In this document: one piece after another, positions 1 through 6,261 of the stretch | How the letters are laid out: each line of letters begins with the position of its first letter | How positions within the stretch are numbered: the first letter of the stretch is position 1 | DNA from: Bacteroidales bacterium | Lineage (GTDB): Bacteria > Bacteroidota > Bacteroidia > Bacteroidales > UBA7960 | DNA: 6,324 nucleotides | Reading direction: 5' to 3' | Assembly: GCA_007131125.1 (NCBI GenBank) | Contig: SLRE01000136.1 | Span: 1-6,324, forward strand | Made by a program: the position numbers and the translations under genes | Notes under the pieces: generated by a model | What the model was told of the DNA's origin: nothing | Seen by the model: only the letters and a program-made list of their open reading frames with translations | The model's database searches: none

Positions 1-510
1 CAGACCAATGTGCTGATTACCTATTACAGCAAAACCGGCAATACCCAAACCATGGCCAAAGCAGTGGCTTCGGGAGCCTCTGAAGTGGAAGGGGTTAAAG
101 TGGTGATGAAAACCGTGGACCAAACCACCCATGCTGACCTGCTCAATGCAGATGCCATTATTGTGGGAAGCCCGGTTTATAACGCCAATGTGGCACCTGA
201 AGTTTCCTCATTTATTGCTTCCTGGCCATTTGAAGAAGAGCCTTTAAAAGACAAAATCGGTGCAGCTTTTGTTACCGCCGGGGGAATCTCGGCCGGGGAA
301 GAACTAACCCTGCTCAACATCCTGCAATCTATGATGATTTTTGGGATGATCATTGTGGGAGGTGACAACTGGACGGCACCTTTCGGCGCTTCAGCTGTTA
401 CAGGCGAACCCCCTTTTCATGAAGAAGATGGAATTAAAGGGTTGTTTCTTGAAAAAGGGCAAGCCCTTGGCAAAAGGGTGGGCGAATTGGCGGTTAAACT
501 CAATCAATAA
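1..510 (+). CDS. Flavodoxin-family protein, WrbA-like (5' end outside window)
   Basis: Probable FMN-binding flavodoxin-fold protein, cytoplasmic, perhaps an NAD(P)H:quinone reductase or an electron carrier. The visible part opens with the first beta strand (VLITYYS), followed directly by the FMN-phosphate loop SKTGNT encoded at 28-45. A second strand leads into GSPVYNANV (166-192), which resembles the GSPTYFGN loop of WrbA. The stretch TAGGISAGEE, then a helix and GMIIVGG, also follows the WrbA pattern, as does the late glycine-rich loop near PFGASA. The reading frame is open to the left edge. The first possible start inside the window, GTG at 10, would cut into the first beta strand, so the true start almost certainly lies upstream. 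The C-terminus is complete (TAA at 508-510). It converges on the DoxX gene with a 56-bp gap in which I see no clear hairpin terminator. The fold is secure; the exact substrate is unknown. Confidence 0.88.
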   Translation, partial: QTNVLITYYSKTGNTQTMAKAVASGASEVEGVKVVMKTVDQTTHADLLNADAIIVGSPVYNANVAPEVSSFIASWPFEEEPLKDKIGAAFVTAGGISAGEELTLLNILQSMMIFGMIIVGGDNWTAPFGASAVTGEPPFHEEDGIKGLFLEKGQALGKRVGELAVKLNQ

Positions 511-566
511 AACGCTCTCTTTGTTTTTGGTTGGTGCACCCAGCCTGGCCGAACCCTGGTTACCAA

Positions 567-992
567 TTATTGCCTGGAAAGACGGGCATCAAATGAGTAG
601 GCCCCACCTCCGCGAATTAGCAGAAAAACAGAGCCCAGCAGCATGGCATAGTCGGTGCGGGATGCATGCAGCATATACCAAAATCCTTCATCTGCCAACA
701 TAGGAAGTTTGGTGGTAAATATTGCCACACACATTATAATGACCAATGGTATGGCCGCCAAACGAGTAAGAAGTCCAAGCAGGATGAGCAACCCACTGAG
801 CACTTCAAAAAAGCCCACAAAGCTCCCCAGAAATTCCGGGTGAGGCAGCCCTATACCTTCAAAACGACCAGCACCCCGCAGATCCGGGAAAAGAAACTTT
901 TGTATGCCCTCTGAAACAAATACCATCCCCACCATAAGACGGATCAGTATGGTGGTCATTAAGCGGTCTGTTTTAATTATCCTTTTGATCAT
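567..992 (-). CDS. DoxX-family small integral membrane protein
   Basis: A 141-residue inner-membrane protein of the DoxX type, usual length for the family, with four predicted hydrophobic segments at about residues 13-33, 54-74, 77-95 and 113-127. Family-like features are the first-helix end SEGIQKFLFP (E28, K32), the loop RFEGIGLPHPEF, the E63 helix followed by GLLILLGLLTR, and the short loop with W105 before the last helix. DoxX proteins have been linked to quinone or thiosulfate redox chemistry and to oxidative stress, but most have no defined biochemical role, so no reaction is assigned. The start at 992 is an ATG with only a weak purine-rich stretch ahead of it; a start at Met12 would trim a basic cytoplasmic tail and cannot be excluded. 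The gene is divergent from the kinase gene (146-bp gap) and convergent with the flavodoxin gene. I could not find a convincing promoter for it. Confidence 0.9.
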   Translation of the reverse strand: MIKRIIKTDRLMTTILIRLMVGMVFVSEGIQKFLFPDLRGAGRFEGIGLPHPEFLGSFVGFFEVLSGLLILLGLLTRLAAIPLVIIMCVAIFTTKLPMLADEGFWYMLHASRTDYAMLLGSVFLLIRGGGAYSFDARLSRQ

Positions 993-1103
993 AATCCTGG
1001 TAGTTTAATCCGTTTTTTGTTTTCAAGATAATACTTTTTTTGGAAACTCTTAAAAAACAGACAAATTAACCCTTACCTGCTCAGGCTTTTAAAGCAGAAA
1101 CCC

Positions 1104-1111
1104 TATCTTTG
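1104..1111 (+). promoter_or_regulatory. Bacteroidota-type -7 promoter element for the kinase gene
   Basis: TATCTTTG matches the Bacteroidota -7 consensus TAnnTTTG at every fixed position. It ends 27 bp before the ATG at 1139, so transcription would begin near 1117 and leave a leader of about 20 nt. No good TTTG-like -33 element is visible at the usual distance upstream. The element overlaps the in-frame TTG at 1109, which argues against that codon as the translation start. Confidence 0.55.
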
Positions 1112-1138
1112 CAAATTGTTTTTATAAATGCATGTTTT

Positions 1139-2053
1139 ATGAGTTTATTGATAATCGGCACCGTTGCTTTTGATGAGGTGGAAACTCCTTTTGCAAAAAC
1201 CGGCAAAATCCTGGGAGGTGCCGCAACATATATTGGTCTTGCTGCCAGCCGGCTCACCAAAGATATTAAAATGGTTTCGGTGGTTGGTGGGGACTTCCCG
1301 AATGAATACATAGAACTGTTTAAAAAAAACCACATCAATACCTCAGGATTGAAAATAATTGATGAGGGAAAAACTTTTTTCTGGTCGGGAAGATATCATA
1401 TGGACATGAACACCCGGGACACCCTGGTGACCGACCTGAATGTGCTGGCCGATTTTGACCCTGTACTTCCCCAAAGCTATCGCAAAAGCCGCTACGTAAT
1501 GCTGGGCAATTTAACCCCTTCCATACAGCGCAAAGTAATTGAACAACTGGAGGAGAAACCCAGGCTGATTTGCATGGATACCATGAATTTCTGGATGGAT
1601 ACCACATGGGACGACCTGCTTGAGGTGTTGACCATGGTAGATGTGCTCGCGATAAATGATGCCGAGGCCCGACAGCTTTCCGGAGAATACTCCCTGGTAA
1701 AGGCAGCCGAAAAGATAAGAAAAATGGGGCCAAAATACCTTATTGTAAAAAAAGGAGAGCATGGAGCTCTACTGTTTTACGACGACCAGGTTTTCTTTGC
1801 CCCGGCCATGCCCCTTGAGGAAGTGTTTGACCCAACAGGGGCCGGCGACACCTTCGCAGGAGGCTTTATGGGGTACATAGCCAAAATGGATGATACTTCT
1901 TTCGAAACCATGAAAAATGCGCTCATTTACGGCTCGGCCCTTGCAAGCTTTACCGTGGAAAAATTTGGAACAGAACGATTGCTTGAAATATCCGATGAAA
2001 ACATCAGCAACAGGTTGCTGGAATTTGTTAAACTGGTTTCTTTTTCCATGTAA
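1139..2053 (+). CDS. PfkB/ribokinase-family sugar (or nucleoside) kinase
   Basis: A 304-residue cytoplasmic kinase that should transfer phosphate from ATP to a hydroxyl of a sugar or nucleoside. The PfkB signature near the C-terminus is intact: DPTGAGDTF at residues 231-239, with D237 as the expected catalytic base and the GAG stretch forming the anion hole. The NxxE motif for Mg-ATP is present as N173-D-A-E176. The N-terminal substrate signature is GGAATY at residues 26-31, with Tyr where many ribokinases have Asn; this GG-x-ATY form is seen in a widespread bacterial subgroup of unassigned specificity. Length is usual for the family. I chose the ATG at 1139 because the in-frame TTG at 1109 lies inside the -7 promoter element and the protein then begins MSLLIIGTVAFD, a typical first beta strand. 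The substrate cannot be read from sequence. No convincing terminator follows, so some read-through into the EF-G paralogue is possible. Confidence 0.92.
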   Translation: MSLLIIGTVAFDEVETPFAKTGKILGGAATYIGLAASRLTKDIKMVSVVGGDFPNEYIELFKKNHINTSGLKIIDEGKTFFWSGRYHMDMNTRDTLVTDLNVLADFDPVLPQSYRKSRYVMLGNLTPSIQRKVIEQLEEKPRLICMDTMNFWMDTTWDDLLEVLTMVDVLAINDAEARQLSGEYSLVKAAEKIRKMGPKYLIVKKGEHGALLFYDDQVFFAPAMPLEEVFDPTGAGDTFAGGFMGYIAKMDDTSFETMKNALIYGSALASFTVEKFGTERLLEISDENISNRLLEFVKLVSFSM

Positions 2054-2260
2054 TCCATTCTGTTTCACAAATTTTAAGGCCTTTTTTGTCCATGCTTCGC
2101 AGTTTTTTTTTAACTTTAGCAACTTTTTTCAGGAGGGGGTGATTCAGGCTTGTTGCCAAAAAACATTCACCGGCCTTTCCCCTGGAAATTGATTTTTTCG
2201 CGGATACCACAAAAACAAATTATTCAAAGTTATACACGTTAAAAACCCGTTGATGCTGTT
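2054..2260 (+). other. Intergenic leader/promoter region ahead of the EF-G paralogue
   Basis: A 207-bp gap without a credible gene. The best promoter candidate is TAACTTTA at 2111-2118, one base short of the TAnnTTTG consensus, with TTTG at 2085-2088 upstream; the 22-bp spacing is somewhat long. If used, it would give an untranslated leader of about 135 nt. The T-rich run at 2102-2111 lacks a good hairpin before it, so it is not a convincing terminator for the kinase gene. The weak match to the house-keeping element would suit activator-dependent expression, but that is inference. Confidence 0.35.
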
Positions 2261-4396
2261 ATGAAAGTATATCAAACAAACGAAATTAAAAACATCGCCC
2301 TGATTGGAGGGGCAAAAGCCGGAAAAACCACCCTGGGAGAAGCCATGCTCCTGGAAGGGGGCGTTATAAACCGCAGGGGTTCGGTAGACGACAAGAACAC
2401 CGTATCGGACTATCGCGAAATAGAACTGGAGCGGCAGGCATCGGTTTTCTCAACCGTGCTTTACGCCGAGTATGCCGGGGAAAAAATCAATATCATTGAT
2501 GCTCCCGGTTTTGATGATTTTATCGGAGAAGTGGTATCTGCCCTGAAAGTTGCCGATACCGCAGTGATGGTCATCAATGCGCAAAACGGAGTGGAGGTAG
2601 GCACCGAAATCACCTGGCGTCATGTGACCCGCCTGCAAAAGCCCGCTATTTTTGCAATAAACCAGCTGGAACATGAAAAGGCCAATTTTGATGAGACGGT
2701 GCGCCAGCTCAAATCCCAGTTCGGTGACAAAGCCATTGTGGCACAGTACCCGGTAAATGCCGGCACCGGCTTCGACAGCGTGGTGGATGTGCTGAAAATG
2801 AAATTGTTTAAATTTCCTGTTGACGGAGGAAAACCTGAAATACTCGAAATTCCGGAAGCAGAAAAAGCAAAGGCCGAGGAGTTTCAGAATGCCATCATTG
2901 AGGCTGCTGCAGAAAGTGAAGAAGCCCTTATGGAGGTGTTCTTTGAAAACGGCACCCTTACCCCTGAAGAACTGGCCAAAGGTATCCGCCAGGGCATTTC
3001 TTCCCGCACCATGTTCCCCATCCTCTGCATGTCCGCAAAAAACAACCAGGGCGTGAACCGTTTCATGGAGTTTATTGTGGAAAACCTTCCCGCTCCAAAC
3101 GAAGTTGAGCTTAACAAAACCACCGAAGATAAAGAATTAACCTTTGAAGCCGGGAATCCTCCCGTGGCATTTGTTTTTAAAACTGCCATTGAGCCCCACC
3201 TGGGTGAGATTTCCTTTTTTAAGGTGTATGAAGGCACCATCAGCGAAGCCATGGACATGCTGAACTCCGACACCAGTTCTAAAGAACGCCTGTCGCAGCT
3301 TTATTCCATCGCAGGAAAAAACCGGCAGAAAGTGGAGAAGGTAATGCCCGGTGATATTGCCGCCACCATTAAACTTAAGGATACCCATTCCAACAATACA
3401 CTTACCTCATCCAAAAACCAGGGTGTGAAGGTAACAAGTGTGGATTATCCTGCTCCCAAATACCGTATGGCCGTGAAAGCCAAAAACACTGCCGACGAAG
3501 AAAAACTGGCTACCGTGCTTAAAGAACTGCACAACATTGACCCCACCCTGATTTATGAGCACTCCAAAGAGCTCAAGCAAATCATTCTGTCCGGGCAGGG
3601 CGAAATGCACCTGAATGTGGCCAAATGGATGATTGAAAACCAGCATAAGGTGGCCATCGAATTCTTCCCGCCAAAAATTCCTTATCGTGAAACCATTACC
3701 AAGTCGGCAAAGTCAACCTACCGCCACAAAAAACAATCGGGTGGTTCAGGTCAGTTTGGCGAAGTGCATATGATGATCGAACCCTATAAGGAGGGCAAAG
3801 CTGATCAAACCGAATTCCCTATTCGTGGCAGGGAAGAAATCAACCTGGCCTGGGGCGGAAAACTTATGTTCCACAACTGTATTGTAGGTGGTGCCATTGA
3901 CGCCCGTTTTATGCCTGCCATCCTGAAAGGGATCATGGAAAAAATGGAAGAAGGCCCGCTTACCGGATCCTATGCCCGTGATATTATAGTAAATGTCTAC
4001 GACGGAAAAATGCACCCGGTGGATTCCAATGAAATCTCCTTTAAACTGGCCGGGCGTAATGCCTTTAAGGATGCCTTTAAAAACGCAGGACCCAAAATCA
4101 TGGAGCCAATTTACGATGTGGAAGTAATGGTGCCCGAAGAAAAAATGGGTGACGTAATGACCGACCTTCAGGGACGCAGAGCCTTGATCATGGGTATGGA
4201 AAGCGAAGGCAACTACCAGAAAATAAAAGCCAAGGTGCCTTTGGCCGAAATGAACCGTTACTCTACCACTTTGAGCTCTCTTACCAGCGGTCGTGCCTCC
4301 TACGGAATGACCTTTGCCGAATACCAGCAGGTACCGGCAGATGTGCAGGACCAACTGCTCAAAGCATACGAAGAACAGGAAAAAGAAGAGGAATAA
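2261..4396 (+). CDS. fusA2: Elongation factor G paralogue (EF-G2-like translational GTPase homologue)
   Basis: A 711-residue five-domain EF-G homologue acting on the ribosome in tRNA-mRNA translocation. Domain I (about 1-290): the P-loop is intact (G16 to GKT at 21-23), G5 is SAK at 258-260, but three motifs deviate. G3 is DAPGF (80-84) with Phe in place of the catalytic His of DTPGH, G4 is NQLE (134-137) instead of NKxD, and switch I reads ERQASV (57-62) where EF-G has ERGITI. Domains II and III (about 290-475) follow the normal pattern, including GQGEMHLNV. Domain IV (about 475-610) keeps the tip loop QSGGSGQFG and H585 in MHPVDS, the counterpart of E. coli His583, but has an insertion of about 18 residues in 520-542. 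Domain V (MGDVMTDLQGRR onward) is complete, with an acidic tail. It resembles Bacteroides EF-G2, reported to work without GTP hydrolysis in carbon starvation. Ribosomal protection proteins such as TetM keep NKxD and TPGH, so that alternative is unlikely. The symbol is by analogy. Confidence 0.94.
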   Translation: MKVYQTNEIKNIALIGGAKAGKTTLGEAMLLEGGVINRRGSVDDKNTVSDYREIELERQASVFSTVLYAEYAGEKINIIDAPGFDDFIGEVVSALKVADTAVMVINAQNGVEVGTEITWRHVTRLQKPAIFAINQLEHEKANFDETVRQLKSQFGDKAIVAQYPVNAGTGFDSVVDVLKMKLFKFPVDGGKPEILEIPEAEKAKAEEFQNAIIEAAAESEEALMEVFFENGTLTPEELAKGIRQGISSRTMFPILCMSAKNNQGVNRFMEFIVENLPAPNEVELNKTTEDKELTFEAGNPPVAFVFKTAIEPHLGEISFFKVYEGTISEAMDMLNSDTSSKERLSQLYSIAGKNRQKVEKVMPGDIAATIKLKDTHSNNTLTSSKNQGVKVTSVDYPAPKYRMAVKAKNTADEEKLATVLKELHNIDPTLIYEHSKELKQIILSGQGEMHLNVAKWMIENQHKVAIEFFPPKIPYRETITKSAKSTYRHKKQSGGSGQFGEVHMMIEPYKEGKADQTEFPIRGREEINLAWGGKLMFHNCIVGGAIDARFMPAILKGIMEKMEEGPLTGSYARDIIVNVYDGKMHPVDSNEISFKLAGRNAFKDAFKNAGPKIMEPIYDVEVMVPEEKMGDVMTDLQGRRALIMGMESEGNYQKIKAKVPLAEMNRYSTTLSSLTSGRASYGMTFAEYQQVPADVQDQLLKAYEEQEKEEE

Positions 4397-4401
4397 TCCT
4401 C

Positions 4402-4431
4402 AAAAACCCGGCCTTACCGCCGGGTTTTTTT
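4402..4431 (+). terminator. Intrinsic terminator of the EF-G paralogue gene
   Basis: Starts 6 bp after the stop codon. CCCGGC (4407-4412) pairs with GCCGGG (4419-4424) around a 6-nt loop, and the stem is extended by A-T pairs of 4402-4406 with 4425-4429. A run of seven T follows from 4425. It separates the EF-G paralogue from the transporter gene. Confidence 0.9.
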
Positions 4432-4453
4432 ATTTCATACCGCGTTTTACTTA

Positions 4454-4482
4454 TTGGCATTCCGCTTAAATTATTATTTTTG
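4454..4482 (+). promoter_or_regulatory. Bacteroidota-type promoter for the AbgT-family transporter gene
   Basis: TATTTTTG at 4475-4482 matches the -7 consensus TAnnTTTG, and TTG at 4454-4456 lies 18 bp upstream as a plausible -33 element. Transcription would begin near 4488, leaving an A/T-rich leader of about 90 nt before the ATG at 4578. I see no stable hairpin or known riboswitch in that leader. Confidence 0.55.
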
Positions 4483-4577
4483 TGCCTTGCTGCAATGACT
4501 TGATTTTCTTTTGTTTAAACACAACAAAGGCAAATAAATAAATGTGTAGATAACTTATCAATCAACCAAAATTTACT

Positions 4578-6167
4578 ATGGAGGACAATAAAAAACAGCC
4601 CCAACAGGAAGAAAAGTCAAACACACCTTCCCAAGAACAGGAGTTAGAGACCGGTTCCAGCGGTTTTTTGCGTTGGGTGGAAAAAATGGGCAACAAACTA
4701 CCCCACCCATTCTGGATGTTTGTCTGGATTTGCATCATCATCATATTATTAAGCGGCATCACAAGCTATTTCGGAGTAAGTGCCGTTGACCCCGGCACAG
4801 GCCAAGATGTGGTTGCCGAGAACCTTATTTCCGGTGAAGGACTCAGGCGGTTTCTTCAGGAAATGGTAACGAACTTTGCGCATTTTGCCCCCTTTGGCCT
4901 GGTACTGGTTATGCTTATGGGAGTTTCCATTGCCGAACAAAGCGGCTTGCTGGCAGTTGCCTTGCGCAACATTGCATTTGCCGTACCCAAGCAAATCGTA
5001 ATGCCGGTTATTTTCATGATCGGTGCCTGCGGAAACATTGGTTCGGATGCAGGGATCGTAATCGTGCCACCCATTGCCGCCCTGATCTTTTCCAAAATGG
5101 GGCTGCACCCCATTGCCGGCCTGGTGGCCGGTTATGCCGGGGCTACAGCAGGTTTTACGGCCAACTTTTTTATTGCCGGCACCGATGTGATGCTGGCAGG
5201 CATCAGCACCCAGGTGGCCACTGCCATTGACGGCGGTATTGAAGTAAGTGCCACGGCCAACTGGTACTTCATGATCGCCTCAACATTTATGCTCGGACTT
5301 GGGGGTGCGTTTATTGTCAGAAGGTTTACCATTCCGCGTTGCAACGCCTTTGCCGGGGCCGGAGAGATTGACGAAGCTGAACTTGCCCAGAACAAAGGAA
5401 TGACTGACGAAGAAAGAAAAGGATTGAAAAATGCCGGGATTGCCCTGCTGATTTACGTGATCCTGATTGCCGTTCTGGTGGTTCCCTCGTGGGCTCCCCT
5501 TCGTGACCCGGAAACCGGGGCCATTGTCCCCTCTCCATTCCTCAGGGGGTTGGTACCCATATTGTTTTTCTTCTTTGCCATACCCGGTTATTTTTACGGA
5601 AGGGCTACCGGAACCATTACCCAGGCCAACGATGTTTTGAAGCACATGGAGTTTGGAATGAAAGGACTGTCGGGATACATTGTACTGATGCTGGTGGTTG
5701 CGCAGTTCATCCATTTGTTCAGCTGGTCAAACCTTGATACCATTCTGGCTATCCGGGGAGCAGAGTTCCTGCAGGCCACAGGCCTTACCGGGCCGGTACT
5801 GTTCACGGTTTATATGATCATTGTTGCTTTATTGAATATCTTTCTGGGAAGCGGGTCGGCCAAATGGGCCATTTTCGCCCCAATTTTTGTGCCCATGCTC
5901 GCCCAGTTAAATTACAGTCCCGCTTTTGTTCAGCTTATGTACCGGGTGGGTGACTCCATTACCAACTCCGTTACCCCTCTGTACGTTTACTTCCCGCTTT
6001 TGCTGGGATGGATCCATAAATACGATAAGCGCATTGGCATCGGAACGGTGGTTTCCCTATTGCTGCCTTATGCAGCCATCCTGTTTATTATGTGGGTTGC
6101 CTTGCTGTTCCTCTGGTACGGACTGAACCTCCCCATTGGGGTGGGAGAAGGTATTTACCTGAACTGA
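4578..6167 (+). CDS. AbgT-family transporter (p-aminobenzoyl-glutamate / sulfonamide type)
   Basis: A 529-residue polytopic inner-membrane protein of the AbgT family. E. coli AbgT imports p-aminobenzoyl-glutamate, while MtrF and YdaH have been described as exporters of sulfonamide antimetabolites; sequence alone does not decide direction. The first 28 residues are a hydrophilic, Glu/Gln-rich cytoplasmic tail. The first membrane segment is about 45-66. A charged cytoplasmic loop (about 248-285, with DEAEL and DEERKG) divides the two halves. The functional residues I recall from MtrF are all present at a constant offset of +10: D203 in AGTDVM, S427 and W430 in GSGSAKW, P448, R456 and D459 in YRVGDS, and P467 in SVTPLY. 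N420 is also present. GNIGSDAG (152-159) lies in a conserved hairpin region. It has its own promoter and terminator, and no abgA/abgB peptidase gene is next to it, so a folate-salvage role is not supported by context. The start at 4578 is an ATG with no good Shine-Dalgarno site. Confidence 0.95.
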   Translation: MEDNKKQPQQEEKSNTPSQEQELETGSSGFLRWVEKMGNKLPHPFWMFVWICIIIILLSGITSYFGVSAVDPGTGQDVVAENLISGEGLRRFLQEMVTNFAHFAPFGLVLVMLMGVSIAEQSGLLAVALRNIAFAVPKQIVMPVIFMIGACGNIGSDAGIVIVPPIAALIFSKMGLHPIAGLVAGYAGATAGFTANFFIAGTDVMLAGISTQVATAIDGGIEVSATANWYFMIASTFMLGLGGAFIVRRFTIPRCNAFAGAGEIDEAELAQNKGMTDEERKGLKNAGIALLIYVILIAVLVVPSWAPLRDPETGAIVPSPFLRGLVPILFFFFAIPGYFYGRATGTITQANDVLKHMEFGMKGLSGYIVLMLVVAQFIHLFSWSNLDTILAIRGAEFLQATGLTGPVLFTVYMIIVALLNIFLGSGSAKWAIFAPIFVPMLAQLNYSPAFVQLMYRVGDSITNSVTPLYVYFPLLLGWIHKYDKRIGIGTVVSLLLPYAAILFIMWVALLFLWYGLNLPIGVGEGIYLN

Positions 6168-6188
6168 CCATAAACCCTCAAATAAATC

Positions 6189-6222
6189 CAAAACCCGGGG
6201 AACCCCGGGTTTTGTTTTTTTT
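6189..6222 (+). terminator. Intrinsic terminator of the AbgT-family transporter gene
   Basis: A near-perfect palindrome: CAAAACCCGGGG (6189-6200) pairs with CCCCGGGTTTTG (6203-6214) across the AA at 6201-6202; in RNA the innermost pair would open to give a small GAAC loop. A run of eight T follows at 6215-6222. It lies 21 bp after the stop codon. Confidence 0.93.
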
Positions 6223-6238
6223 AACCCTTTGGGGGTTG

Positions 6239-6246
6239 TATCTTTG
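6239..6246 (+). promoter_or_regulatory. Bacteroidota-type -7 element for the nitroreductase-like gene
   Basis: TATCTTTG, identical to the element ahead of the kinase gene, matches TAnnTTTG at every fixed position. It ends 15 bp before the ATG at 6262, implying a leader of only about 10 nt. The best -33 candidate, TTTG at 6211-6214, is 24 bp upstream (long spacing) and falls within the preceding terminator hairpin. Confidence 0.5.
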
Positions 6247-6261
6247 AAAAAAACTTAACCT

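Noticed and set aside
511..566. Possible shared terminator between the convergent flavodoxin and DoxX genes
   Set aside because: Only short, interrupted pairings (such as GGTGCACC and AACC/GGTT) are present, without a T-run after a stable stem on either strand.
353..703. A 116-codon + strand open frame across the end of the flavodoxin gene and the start of the gap
   Set aside because: It overlaps the flavodoxin gene in another frame and runs antisense through the DoxX gene; its translation has no family features.
1077..1097. Inverted repeats CTGCT/AGCAG and GCTTT/AAAGC just upstream of the kinase -7 element, as a possible operator
   Set aside because: The arms are only 5 bp and partly nested, well within chance expectation.
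2076..2111. AAGGCCTT palindrome and T-runs after the kinase gene, as a possible intrinsic terminator
   Set aside because: The palindrome has no loop and no further pairing, and the long T-run is preceded only by a 3-bp stem.
2131..2192. AGGAGG (2131-2136) followed by GTG and a 17-codon frame, as a possible leader peptide ahead of the EF-G paralogue
   Set aside because: The spacing between AGGAGG and GTG is only 2 bp, the phylum makes little use of Shine-Dalgarno sites, and the short peptide resembles nothing I recognise.
3746..4354. A 202-codon - strand open frame opposite the EF-G paralogue
   Set aside because: It is fully antisense to a well-conserved EF-G coding region, and its His/Phe/Gly-rich translation is typical of a shadow frame.
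4483..4577. Possible riboswitch or structured leader ahead of the transporter gene
   Set aside because: The stretch is A/T-rich with no stable stems and no known riboswitch core that I could recognise.
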